Shown: positions 1-8,184 of the stretch, in pieces
How positions within the stretch are numbered: the stretch's first letter is position 1
Layout of the letters: the number at the start of each line of letters is the position of its first letter
NCBI RefSeq assembly: GCF_947581915.1
Contig: NZ_CANPWG010000065.1
Span: 97,181-161,180, forward strand
From: Candidatus Palauibacter scopulicola
GTDB lineage: Bacteria > Gemmatimonadota > Gemmatimonadetes > Palauibacterales > Palauibacteraceae
Length of the DNA stretch: 64,000 bases
Direction: 5' to 3'
Made by a program: the position numbers and the translations under genes
Notes under the pieces: generated by a model
What the model saw: the letters and a program-made list of their open reading frames with translations, nothing else
What the model was told of the DNA's origin: nothing
Databases searched by the model: none

Positions 1-696
1 CGGGAGCGCATCTGGTCCGCCATGGCCAGGGAATCGGCGCACCAGATGGGGACGCCGCTCAGTTCGCTCGTCGGGTGGCTGGAGGTGCTCGAGGACCGGC
101 CGCGCCCCCGGGGATCGGAGGTGGGGCAACCGGACCTCATCGACGAAATGGCGGCGGATGTGACGCGCCTCCAGAAAGTGTCGCGCCGCTTCGAACTCAT
201 CGGCCACAAGCCGAAGCTGGAGCCCATGTCCGTGCGCGCCACCGCCATCCAGCTTCGGCAGTACTTCGAGGCGCGTCTCCCCACGCTCTCCCGCACCGGC
301 AAGATCGAGATCGCGGTGGAGATGGAGCCCGAGTCACCGGAAGTGCTGGGCAACCCGACGCTCCTGGAGTGGGCGTTCGAGAACCTGATCAGGAACGCGA
401 TCGACGCGCTGGCCCCGGATGGCGGCCGGATCGTGATCTCCCACCTCGGCCCGAGCGGCAGGCGTTCCGTGTTCCGGGTCCTGGACACCGGACCGGGGAT
501 CCCTCCCGCGCTCCGGGACAAGATCTTCAACATCGGCGTCACGACCAAGAAGCACGGTTGGGGCGTCGGCCTCTCCCTCGCGCGGCGCATCATCGAAGAC
601 ATGCACGATGGCTCCATCCGCCTCGAGGACACGGGGCGGGGCGCGAGCTTCCGGATCGAACTCCCGCGTCACCGTCCACGGAAACGGGGGACGTGA
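1..696 (+). CDS. Sensor histidine kinase, C-terminal part (5' end outside window)
   Basis: Kinase core of a two-component sensor that would autophosphorylate on His and pass the phosphate to a response regulator. The frame is open to the first base, so the sensor region lies upstream. Within the 231 visible residues the H-box is ESAHQMGTPLSSL (His about residue 14), followed by an N-box (ENLIRNAIDAL), a G1 box (DTGPGIP), an F-box (IFNIGVTTKK) and a G2 box (GWGVGLSLARRI). All HATPase_c elements are present, so the kinase looks active. Its stop overlaps the helicase start by 4 bp (GTGA). No response regulator is visible. Confidence 0.9.
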   Translation, partial: RERIWSAMARESAHQMGTPLSSLVGWLEVLEDRPRPRGSEVGQPDLIDEMAADVTRLQKVSRRFELIGHKPKLEPMSVRATAIQLRQYFEARLPTLSRTGKIEIAVEMEPESPEVLGNPTLLEWAFENLIRNAIDALAPDGGRIVISHLGPSGRRSVFRVLDTGPGIPPALRDKIFNIGVTTKKHGWGVGLSLARRIIEDMHDGSIRLEDTGRGASFRIELPRHRPRKRGT

Positions 697-3002
697 GGGG
701 ACTCCGCCTCAACCCGGAGCAGCGGAACGCCGTCGAACACGGCGAAGGGCCGCTGCTGGTCCTCGCCGGCGCGGGCTCCGGGAAGACGCGGGTGCTCACG
801 GCGCGGGCCGCCCGCCTCATCGAGGAGGGGCTGGAGCCCACGCGCCTCCTCGCCGTCACCTTCACGAACAAGGCCGCCGGCGAGATGCGGGAACGGATCG
901 AGGGGCTCATCGGTCGTTCCACGCGGGGCCTGTGGATCGGCACGTTCCACTCGGTCGCCGCGCGCCTCCTTCGCACCGAGGCCCCGCACACCTCCCGCAC
1001 GCGCGCCTTCACGATCTACGACGAGGACGACTCCATTCGCACGCTCAGGGATGTGATGGAGTCGGTGGGTTACGACCCCAAACGCTGGGCCCCCCGAGCG
1101 CTGCGCGGCCGGATCTCCAGCGCGAAGAACGCGCTCCTGGGTCCGGCGGAGTACGAGTCGGAGGCCTTCGACCTGATCTCGGAGGTCGTGGCGAAAGTCT
1201 ATCCCGCGTACCAGCGCGAACTCGAGCGCCGCAACGCCTACGACTTCGACGACCTCCTGTTCGAGACCGTGCAGCTGCTCGAGACGGTCGACGGCGTGCA
1301 GGATCGCTACGCCGCCCGCTTCGCCCACGTGCTCGTGGACGAATACCAGGACACGAACCACGCCCAGTACCGGATGGTCAAGGCGCTGGCCTCGAAACAC
1401 GGGAACCTCTGCGTCGTGGGGGACGATGATCAGGCGGTGTACGGATGGCGCGGGGCGGACATCCGGAACATCCTCGACTTCGAGGCCGACTTCCAGGGCG
1501 CGCACGTCGTGCGGCTGGAGCGGAATTACCGCTCGACGGGGTCGATTCTCGAGGTCGCGAACGCCGTCATCTCCCGCAACCTGGCCAGGAAACCGAAGCG
1601 GCTGCACACGGAGCGGGAGGCCGGCGATCCGATCGAGGTCGTCCGCTGCGATGACGAGCGGGCGGAGGCGGCGTGGGTATCGTCACGGATCGAGGCGGGC
1701 CGTGACACCCGGGGCCTGAACGAGTTTGCGGTGCTGTACCGCACGAACGCGCAGTCGCGGGCCTTCGAGGAGGCGTTCCGGCGGTCCGGCATCCCGTACC
1801 GGATCGTGGGAGGCGTCCCCTTCTACGAGCGTCGCGAGGTGAAGGACGTCATCGCCTACCTGCGCCTGCTCGTGAACCCGGCGGACGACGCCGCGTTCCT
1901 GCGCGCCGTGGGGTGGCCGAGGCGCGGCGTCGGAGCGAAGAGCCTCGAGCGGCTGGGGGAACTCGCCCGTGCGGGCGGCGGCGCGGGCGAAGCCGTGGAA
2001 CCCCTGGCGGCGGTCGCGGCGCGGGCGCGGCACGAAGACGGCATTCCGAGGGCGGCGGCGCGCGGCCTGAGGCGGTTCGCGGGCGGACTCGCCGACCTGC
2101 GGGCTTCGCTCCCCGACACCGGCGCCCGGGAAGCGCTCGAGGCCTGCGTCGCGGTCTTCGGCCTGGCCACGGCGCTGGCGGAGGAGGAGGACGGCGCGGA
2201 TCGCCTGGAGAACGTGAGCGAACTGTTCGCGGCGGCGGAGGTGTTCGAGCGCGACGATGTGGAGGACCCCGACGACGAAGCCACGGATCTCGAGTTGTTC
2301 CTGCAGTCCGTGTCGCTGCGCTCCGACCTCGATGAGGCCGACTTCGACGGTGAGGCGGTGACGATGATCACGCTGCACAACGCGAAGGGACTCGAGTTCC
2401 CGGTGGTCTTCCTGGGCGGGCTGGAGGAGGGCCTGTTTCCGCTCTCGAGGGCGATGGAGGCGCCCGGAGGGCTGGAAGAAGAACGGCGCCTCTTCTACGT
2501 GGGGGTGACGCGCGCGATGGACCGGCTGAGCCTGACGTACGCGGACCACCGCTGGCGGGCGGGGATGGCGAGCCGCTCGGCCCCCTCGAGCTTCATCGAC
2601 GAACTCCCGGAGGAACACGTGCTTCCGCGGCTTGCGGCGCCGCGCCGGGGGCGGTGGCGTGCGCACGACGCCCGCGGGGCCGGCCGCCGGCCGGCGGGTG
2701 GAGCCGAGCCGCGAGGCCGCTCCTTCGCCTGGCAGAGGCGTCTGGACCGAGGCTCGGGCCGCGCGGTCGGCTCCGGCGCGGATGGAGCGTCGGGAGCGCC
2801 GGGCGAACTCGAGTATGACTACGACGACTCGCAGGTGCCGCTTTCGCTCGGCCCGGGCGTACGCGTCGTGCATCCGCGCTTCGGGGCCGGCGAGGTGCTG
2901 CAGGTGTACGGCTTCGGGAGGGAGGCCAAGGCCGACATCGCGTTCGAGAAGGTCGGTCGGAAGAAGGTCGTCGTCGCGTACGCGGGGTTGCGCCCCGCCT
3001 AG
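693..3002 (+). CDS. pcrA: ATP-dependent DNA helicase, UvrD/PcrA type
   Basis: Superfamily 1A 3'-5' helicase acting in nucleotide-excision and mismatch repair and in removal of recombination intermediates. The 769-residue product starts with the Q-motif region (LNPEQRNAVEH), then Walker A (AGAGSGKTR), motif II (LVDEYQDTN), motif III (VVGDDDQAVYGWRGAD) and late motifs (TLHNAKGLEFPVVF; FYVGVTRAMDRL). The last 50 residues (GVRVVHPRFGAGEVLQVYG) match the PcrA-type C-terminal Tudor-like domain, hence PcrA rather than Rep. The GTG start at 693 overlaps the kinase stop and places the Q-motif at the very N-terminus. The frame is open further upstream, but only as antiparallel noise inside the kinase gene. 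Confidence 0.93.
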   Translation: MRGLRLNPEQRNAVEHGEGPLLVLAGAGSGKTRVLTARAARLIEEGLEPTRLLAVTFTNKAAGEMRERIEGLIGRSTRGLWIGTFHSVAARLLRTEAPHTSRTRAFTIYDEDDSIRTLRDVMESVGYDPKRWAPRALRGRISSAKNALLGPAEYESEAFDLISEVVAKVYPAYQRELERRNAYDFDDLLFETVQLLETVDGVQDRYAARFAHVLVDEYQDTNHAQYRMVKALASKHGNLCVVGDDDQAVYGWRGADIRNILDFEADFQGAHVVRLERNYRSTGSILEVANAVISRNLARKPKRLHTEREAGDPIEVVRCDDERAEAAWVSSRIEAGRDTRGLNEFAVLYRTNAQSRAFEEAFRRSGIPYRIVGGVPFYERREVKDVIAYLRLLVNPADDAAFLRAVGWPRRGVGAKSLERLGELARAGGGAGEAVEPLAAVAARARHEDGIPRAAARGLRRFAGGLADLRASLPDTGAREALEACVAVFGLATALAEEEDGADRLENVSELFAAAEVFERDDVEDPDDEATDLELFLQSVSLRSDLDEADFDGEAVTMITLHNAKGLEFPVVFLGGLEEGLFPLSRAMEAPGGLEEERRLFYVGVTRAMDRLSLTYADHRWRAGMASRSAPSSFIDELPEEHVLPRLAAPRRGRWRAHDARGAGRRPAGGAEPRGRSFAWQRRLDRGSGRAVGSGADGASGAPGELEYDYDDSQVPLSLGPGVRVVHPRFGAGEVLQVYGFGREAKADIAFEKVGRKKVVVAYAGLRPA

Positions 3003-3017
3003 CCGCGGGCGCCGCGG

Positions 3018-3485
3018 TCAGTCTCCGCCGCGATCCCCCAGCGCCCGCACGACCCGCTTCGCGGTCGATACGTTGTCCTTGCCGCGCCGGAGTCCGCGCA
3101 GCAGGGAGGCTGTCGTGAGGAACGTCTCTTCGGCCTCCTCCTGGACGACGGCCAGCAGCGCCGCGACCTCCACCACCCGCTCCTCGACCAGGTCGACCAT
3201 GCGGCCGGTGGACTCGCTTGCGCTCTGCAGCGCCTGGCCCACGCCGTCCGCGTCGTCCCGGAGCCGGCCCGCGATGCGCCGGGCCTGGTCGCTTGCCTGT
3301 TCGACGTTGTGCAGCACGGGCTTGAGGCGGTCGCTGAGGTCGGTGACCGTGCCGGAGATCCGTCCCAGCGGCTCGCGGGTTTCGCGCAAGAGGCGGATCG
3401 CGTGCAGGAGGACGATGAGAATCGCCAGCGCGACAATGAGCCAAACCGCCATCCCGGCCACGACCGCGATCTCGTATGTGGTCAC
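3018..3485 (-). CDS. Small membrane-anchored helical protein (DUF948-like)
   Basis: Product of 155 residues with one N-terminal membrane segment (about residues 7-28, VVAGMAVWLIVALAILIVLL). A long helical region follows (about 35-130), rich in Glu, Asp, Arg and Ala with no Cys, and probably coiled coil. This resembles the DUF948 family of small membrane proteins, whose function is unknown. The GTG start is preceded on its strand by a GGGAG-like ribosome site. It stands alone, convergent with pcrA (15 bp apart) and divergent from murA. Topology would put the helical tail in the cytoplasm or periplasm; the sequence does not decide. Confidence 0.75.
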   Translation of the reverse strand: MTTYEIAVVAGMAVWLIVALAILIVLLHAIRLLRETREPLGRISGTVTDLSDRLKPVLHNVEQASDQARRIAGRLRDDADGVGQALQSASESTGRMVDLVEERVVEVAALLAVVQEEAEETFLTTASLLRGLRRGKDNVSTAKRVVRALGDRGGD

Positions 3486-3551
3486 TGCGGCTCTCCCTCG
3501 TCACTCCCTGTCAGGCGAGCGCTTCGCCGCTCTCGGCGCTGACGCGGAGTT

Positions 3552-3583
3552 TTGCCACGGACTGCCGGTGAGGAGAGTATAGG
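3552..3583 (+). promoter_or_regulatory. Possible murA promoter
   Basis: TTGCCA at 3552-3557 and TATAGG at 3578-3583 upstream of murA resemble -35 and -10 hexamers, but the spacer is 20 bp rather than 17. The -10 alone may be real. The 173-bp gap also has to hold the promoter for the divergent minus-strand gene. Confidence 0.3.
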
Positions 3584-3658
3584 CCGCCCTCCGTCCGCCG
3601 GCTACTTTGGCGCGCGGTGCCGGCATCGCCGGATGTGGGTAAGGGGGGAGGAGGCGCG

Positions 3659-4948
3659 ATGTACTATCGGATCGAGGGCGGAAACGAGCTGCGCGGCGTG
3701 TTCACGCCCGCCGGCAACAAGAACGCCGCCCTCCCGATCCTCGCGGCCACGCTCCTCACGCGCGAGCCGGTGCGAATCGAGAACGTCCCGCGCATCACGG
3801 ACGTGGAGACGCTGCTCGACCTCCTCCGCAGTCTGGGCGTCGAGGGTGGCTGGACGGAGCCCGGCGTTCTCGAACTCGACGCCGCCGGCGTGGATCGGCG
3901 GGCGATCCCCGATGCGGACCTGGCCGGCCGGATCCGCGGATCGGTGCTGCTCGCGGGCCCCATGCTCGCCCGGATGGGGTCGTGCCAGCTCCCGCATCCC
4001 GGAGGGGATTTCATCGGGCGCCGCCGCCTGGACACTCACATGCTTGCGCTGCAGGCGCTCGGTGCGGCGGTCGACGTCGGAGACCGCTACGTCCTGCGCA
4101 CTCCGGGTCTCCGCGGCGCCTCCGTTTTCCTCGATGAGCCGTCCGTGACGGGGACGGAGAACGCCGTGCTCGCCGCGGCGACGGCGACGGGCACGACGGA
4201 ACTGCGGAACGCCGCCACGGAGCCCCACGTGCAGGACCTGTGCCGCTTTCTCGTCACGCTCGGCGCCCGCATCGACGGCATCGGGACTTCGCGGCTCGTC
4301 ATCGAAGGCGTGGAGACCCTGGGAGGCGGGACCTTCCGGATCGGGCCGGACCACATCGAGATCGGAAGCGTGATCGGCTTGGCGGCCGCGACGGGCTCGA
4401 CCCTTCGGATCGCCGGAGCGAACCCGGCCCATTTCGACCCCCTGCGCGTGGGATTCCGACGCCTCGGCCTCGAGTTCGCGTGGCGCGACGACCAGCTCCT
4501 CGTGCGGGGCGGGGGAGAGCTCGAGATTCAGCCCGACCTCGGCGGCCAGATTCCGAAGATCGACGACGGGCCCTGGCCGGCGTTCCCCGCGGATCTGATC
4601 AGCATTGCGCTGGTGGCCGCGACCCAGTGCCGGGGCACCGTCCTCATCCACGAAAAGATGTTCGAGTCGCGGATGTTCTTTGTCGACAAGGTGATCGCCA
4701 TGGGCGCCCGCATCGTCCTCTGCGATCCGCACCGGGCCGTCGTCGTCGGACCGTCGCCGCTGCGCGGAGCGACCCTCGAGAGCCCCGACATCCGGGCCGG
4801 CATGGCGCTTCTCATCGCGGCGCTGGCTGCGGAAGGCGGGAGTCGCGTGCACAACATCGGACAGATCGAGCGCGGCTACGAGCGCATCCACGAACGCCTC
4901 GCGGCCTTGGGGGCTCGCATCGAGCGCGTGGCTCCGGAAGGCGCGTGA
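3659..4948 (+). CDS. murA: UDP-N-acetylglucosamine 1-carboxyvinyltransferase
   Basis: First committed step of peptidoglycan synthesis: transfers enolpyruvate from PEP to UDP-GlcNAc in the cytoplasm. The 429 residues fit the family (about 420) and show the N-terminal NKNAALPILAA substrate loop and the tandem EPSP-synthase fold. The ATG at 3659 is chosen because a strong purine-rich site (GGGGGGAGGAGG) lies just upstream and the protein then begins in register with the family; earlier in-frame starts add only low-complexity residues. Oddity: the catalytic-loop Cys (PGGC in E. coli, Cys115) is Asp here (PGGDFIG, Asp117, codon 4007-4009). Cys-to-Asp is known to keep activity while blocking fosfomycin alkylation. 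Its stop overlaps pgeF. Confidence 0.96.
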   Translation: MYYRIEGGNELRGVFTPAGNKNAALPILAATLLTREPVRIENVPRITDVETLLDLLRSLGVEGGWTEPGVLELDAAGVDRRAIPDADLAGRIRGSVLLAGPMLARMGSCQLPHPGGDFIGRRRLDTHMLALQALGAAVDVGDRYVLRTPGLRGASVFLDEPSVTGTENAVLAAATATGTTELRNAATEPHVQDLCRFLVTLGARIDGIGTSRLVIEGVETLGGGTFRIGPDHIEIGSVIGLAAATGSTLRIAGANPAHFDPLRVGFRRLGLEFAWRDDQLLVRGGGELEIQPDLGGQIPKIDDGPWPAFPADLISIALVAATQCRGTVLIHEKMFESRMFFVDKVIAMGARIVLCDPHRAVVVGPSPLRGATLESPDIRAGMALLIAALAAEGGSRVHNIGQIERGYERIHERLAALGARIERVAPEGA

Positions 4949-5706
4949 CGGAGGTCGCGGAGGTCCCCGGGGACGGCATGCTGCGGCTGTCGCGGTGGGA
5001 GTCGCTCGATCCGAGCGTCGTGTGCGGGATCACGACGGCGAAGCGCGGGGACCTCGCGGTCGCGGACGCCTCCCCGGAGCGCGTGGCCTCGGTCTACGGG
5101 GATCTGGCCCGGGAACTCGGCTTCCGCCGGGTCTCGGTGCCGACTCAGGTCCACGGTACGGATCTCCGGGAGATCGGCGCCTCGCCCGTCCCCGACTCCG
5201 GGACCTGCACGGTCCACCGGGCGGGTCGCGTGGACGGCCAGCTCGCGGAGGGGCCCGGTTGGCTCTTGGCCGCGACGGCCGCGGATTGCGTGCCCGTCTA
5301 TCTCTGGTCGCGCGAACGCGGGCGCACAGGCCTGATCCACGCGGGATGGCGGGGGGCCGCGGCGGGCATCCTTCCGCGCGCGATCGCCCGGCTCGTTCGC
5401 GGTATCGACGGTGGCTCCTTCGGCGCCGTCGGGGATCTCCGTGTCCATCTGGGGCCCGCGATCTGCGGACGCTGTTACGAGGTCGACACCCCCGTGCTCT
5501 CCGCCTTCGGCCTCCGCGGTACGCGCGCGCAACTCGACTTGAGGGGCATCCTCGCCGCCCAGGCCTCGGCGGCCGGCGTCGCACCCGACGCGCTTTCAAG
5601 CTCCCGCTTCTGCACGTCGTGCGGCCCCGGCGACCTTCATTCGCACCGCGCGAGCGGCGGTACGGCGGGACGGATGGCCGCCTTCCTGGGGCTGCGGAGC
5701 GACTGA
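4945..5706 (+). CDS. pgeF: Peptidoglycan editing factor PgeF / multicopper polyphenol oxidase family (YfiH)
   Basis: Cytosolic laccase-fold protein (DUF152/YfiH). Family members remove wrongly added L-Ser from UDP-MurNAc in wall synthesis, or act on purine nucleosides. The 253 residues carry the signature metal-site residues: VHGTD (His), AADCVPV (Cys) and HAGWRG (His), plus the C-terminal SCGPGDLHSHR region. The GTG start at 4945 overlaps the murA stop (GTGA); an ATG at 4978 is an alternative that loses only 11 residues. Being coupled to murA supports the wall-editing role, though elsewhere the family often sits near divisome genes. Confidence 0.88.
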   Translation: MTEVAEVPGDGMLRLSRWESLDPSVVCGITTAKRGDLAVADASPERVASVYGDLARELGFRRVSVPTQVHGTDLREIGASPVPDSGTCTVHRAGRVDGQLAEGPGWLLAATAADCVPVYLWSRERGRTGLIHAGWRGAAAGILPRAIARLVRGIDGGSFGAVGDLRVHLGPAICGRCYEVDTPVLSAFGLRGTRAQLDLRGILAAQASAAGVAPDALSSSRFCTSCGPGDLHSHRASGGTAGRMAAFLGLRSD

Positions 5707-5820
5707 ACCGGGGACGCCGGCGAGCCGTACCTGCTGTTGCAGCGCGTCGAACCCCGCGGTATGTTCGAAGTCGCATGTCCACATACGTCCGCGCGGGCCG
5801 GCGGGCGATGGCGTTACTCG

Positions 5821-5854
5821 AAGTGGGGAAGCTGTACGGGCCCCACTTTTTTTT
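5821..5854 (+). terminator. Intrinsic terminator upstream of rimP
   Basis: A perfect 8-bp stem (AAGTGGGG at 5821-5828 with CCCCACTT at 5841-5848), a 12-nt loop and a run of eight T at 5847-5854. This is the clearest rho-independent terminator in the window. It ends the murA-pgeF transcript or acts as an attenuator in the rimP-nusA-infB leader, since it lies only 36 bp before the rimP start. Confidence 0.85.
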
Positions 5855-5890
5855 GCAGTAGGGCGAACCGGACTCGCCGAAGGGGTCGGT

Positions 5891-6382
5891 ATGCTGGACT
5901 CGGCGGACATCGAACGCGCGGTCGAAGCCCTCGGCTTCGAGGTCGTGCAGATGGAGCGGGGCGGAGGCCGTCGCCGGCCGTTGCTCCGGCTCCGGATCGA
6001 TCGGCCGGGCCGGCCGTCCGCTCGGTCGGGCGTGACCGTCGACGACTGCATCGCGGTGACGAGGGAACTGCGTGGCGCACTTGAAGATGGGGCCGACGAG
6101 GACTGCGTGCTCGAAGTGTCCTCGCCGGGAGTGGACCGGCCGCTGGTCAAGGCCGCGGACTACGACCGCTTCTCCGGGTCGCGGATCCGCGTGCGCGGCT
6201 ACGGTCCGCTGGCCGACCGGGGCCGGAAACTGGAAGGCGTGCTGCTCGGGATGGTGGACGGACTCCCCGGGACGTTCGCGCTGGAGATCGAAGGGGATCG
6301 TGTGGAGATCCCGCTGGACCTCGTGGCCTCCGCCCGCCTGGTCTACGACTGGGACGCGGCCGGAGGCGTGGGTGGGAGATAG
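5891..6382 (+). CDS. rimP: Ribosome maturation factor RimP
   Basis: Assists late maturation of the 30S subunit. The 163 residues have the two-domain RimP layout: an N-terminal alpha/beta domain ending in the conserved DDCIAVTREL...LEVSSPGVDRPL region (about residues 50-85), then a C-terminal SH3-like barrel (about 90-160). ATG start, 36 bp after the terminator. It heads the conserved rimP-nusA-infB-rbfA-truB translation operon; nusA follows after 9 bp. Confidence 0.93.
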   Translation: MLDSADIERAVEALGFEVVQMERGGGRRRPLLRLRIDRPGRPSARSGVTVDDCIAVTRELRGALEDGADEDCVLEVSSPGVDRPLVKAADYDRFSGSRIRVRGYGPLADRGRKLEGVLLGMVDGLPGTFALEIEGDRVEIPLDLVASARLVYDWDAAGGVGGR

Positions 6383-6391
6383 AGAGAGGCA

Positions 6392-7822
6392 ATGAGCGAT
6401 CAGATCCCGATCGTTGAAGCGTTCCGCATGATGGCGGCGAACAAGTCGCTGACGGAGCTGGAGCTGCATGATCTCATCCGTGAAGGGATCCACGCGGCGC
6501 TCGCCCGTCGTTTCGGCGGTCCGGTCGAAGCGGAAATCGACGTCACCGATGGAGGCGACATTTCGATCGTCGTCCTCAAGGAAGTCGTCGAGGAAGTCGA
6601 GGATCCGGCCCGGGAGGTGACGCTCGAGCAGGCTCGCTGGGATGATCCCGACTTCCAGGTCGGCGATCTCATGGAGATCCCCGTCGACTTCAGGGACTTC
6701 GGCCGCAGCGCGGTCATGGCCGCCAAGCAGAGGATCATCCAGCGCATCCGCGAGGGAGAACGAGACCGGATCCGCATGGAGTTCAACGACCGGGTAGGGG
6801 ACCTCGTTTCGGGCGAAGTACAGGCGAGCGAGCGCGGCAAGCTCGTCGTCATGCTGAACCGGTCTCGCGAAGCCGAGGCGATCATTCCGTGGCGGGAGCA
6901 GAACCCGCGGGAACGCTTCCGCCAGGGCGAGCCGATCCGCGCCGTGCTGAAGCTGCTGGAGGAGACGCCGCGCGGTCCGCGGCTCATCCTCTCGCGGGCG
7001 GACCCCCAGTTCGTCGCCTCTCTGTTCGCGCTCGAGGTGCCGGAGATCTACCAGGATATCGTGGACATCAAGGAGATCGTCCGTGAAGCGGGAGGCCGCA
7101 CCAAGGTGGCCGTCTCGTCCCGGGATGAATCCGTCGACCCGGTCGGAGCCTGCGTCGGCCTGAAGGGGTCGCGCGTCCAGGCCGTCGTGTCGGAGTTGAG
7201 CGGCGAACGGATCGACATCGTCCCGTGGCACCCGGACCCGGAGATCTTTGCCCGTCGAGCCTTGGCTCCGGCCCGGGTCGCCAAGGTGATCTCGGACCAG
7301 GAGCGGCACGTCATCACGGCGATCGTGGACGAGGACCAGCTGTCGCTGGCGATCGGACGAAACGGGCAGAACGTGCGGTTGGCGTCGCAGCTCATCGGTT
7401 GGCAGATCGACCTGTATTCCAGCCGTGACTGGATGGAGCGCGGCGGAGAGGCCGGCCTGTTCGGAGGCGATGACGAATACGAGATGTCCGACTTCCCGCT
7501 CTCCGAGCTCGAGGGGATCGCCCCCGCGACGCTCGCGGCGCTCGAGGCGGCCGGAATCAGCAGCTTTTACGGACTCCTCGACATGGACCGGGGCGACTTC
7601 CTTCAGGTTCCGGGGATCGGGCCGGACGAGGCGGACACGCTGGAAGCGCTCATCGATGAACTGACCGTCGTGGACGAGGCGCAGGCGGAGGGCGCCGCGG
7701 CCGCGAAGACGGCTGCCGATGCGCCGGCGGACGCGGCGGACGCGGAGGCGCCGCCGGAGCCGGCCTCCGCGGAGGCGGCCGATGCGCTGAGCACGGCCGC
7801 CTCGGGCGAGGGGACCGCCTGA
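6392..7822 (+). CDS. nusA: Transcription termination/antitermination protein NusA
   Basis: RNA polymerase-binding factor for pausing, termination and rRNA antitermination. The 476 residues contain the N-terminal polymerase-binding domain (1-125), an S1 domain (about 130-200, VGDLVSGEV), two KH domains (about 200-345, with GACVGLKGSRVQAV and LSLAIGRNGQNVRLAS), and a helix-hairpin-helix segment near 370-425 (LEGIAPATLAALEAAGI). The tail is Ala/Glu-rich. Preceded by a GAGAGAGG ribosome site. Its stop overlaps the next gene as CTGA. Confidence 0.96.
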   Translation: MSDQIPIVEAFRMMAANKSLTELELHDLIREGIHAALARRFGGPVEAEIDVTDGGDISIVVLKEVVEEVEDPAREVTLEQARWDDPDFQVGDLMEIPVDFRDFGRSAVMAAKQRIIQRIREGERDRIRMEFNDRVGDLVSGEVQASERGKLVVMLNRSREAEAIIPWREQNPRERFRQGEPIRAVLKLLEETPRGPRLILSRADPQFVASLFALEVPEIYQDIVDIKEIVREAGGRTKVAVSSRDESVDPVGACVGLKGSRVQAVVSELSGERIDIVPWHPDPEIFARRALAPARVAKVISDQERHVITAIVDEDQLSLAIGRNGQNVRLASQLIGWQIDLYSSRDWMERGGEAGLFGGDDEYEMSDFPLSELEGIAPATLAALEAAGISSFYGLLDMDRGDFLQVPGIGPDEADTLEALIDELTVVDEAQAEGAAAAKTAADAPADAADAEAPPEPASAEAADALSTAASGEGTA

Positions 7823-8184
7823 AGCGCGGCGGCGGGACGCTGAGCCTGCTCGGCATCGCGACGCGCGCGGGCCGGGTCGCGCTCGGAACCCGGGCCGTGG
7901 ACATCGCGGCGCGCAGGGGAAGACTCGCCCTGCTCGTGGTCGCGGGCGACGCGTCGCGGCATGCGGTGAACCGCCTCACGCCACAGGCGCGGCGGGCGTC
8001 GCGTGTAACGGTGGCGAGTCGACGGGCGCTCGGACGGGCGCTCGGACGGAACGATGTGGCCGTCGTCGGCGTCACGGATTCGGCGCTGGCGGAGCGGATT
8101 CTCGAAGGGGAGCGCACGCCTTCGCGGCGTGACGACAGCTCCGGGTCGTACGGAGACCCGGAAGGGCAGGTGCCTGGACAATGA
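7819..8184 (+). CDS. Ribosomal L7Ae/L30e-like protein (YlxQ type), apparent CTG start
   Basis: Small predicted RNA-binding protein of the L7Ae/L30e fold commonly found between nusA and infB. The family's first helix is plainly encoded (LSLLGIATRAGRVALGTRAV), followed by LALLVVAGDAS. The first ATG/GTG/TTG in frame is GTG 7897, which would delete this helix. Upstream, the only suitable codon is CTG 7819, overlapping the nusA stop as CTGA, with GAGGGGA about 6 bases before it. I therefore start at CTG; the C-terminal third is not conserved. No ylxR gene lies between nusA and this gene. The stop overlaps infB as ATGA. Confidence 0.75.
   Translation: MKRGGGTLSLLGIATRAGRVALGTRAVDIAARRGRLALLVVAGDASRHAVNRLTPQARRASRVTVASRRALGRALGRNDVAVVGVTDSALAERILEGERTPSRRDDSSGSYGDPEGQVPGQ

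Noticed and set aside
5764..5770. TTCGAAG resembling a tRNA T-loop in the gap before rimP
   Set aside because: Flanking bases do not pair as a T-stem and no acceptor or anticodon arms can be drawn.
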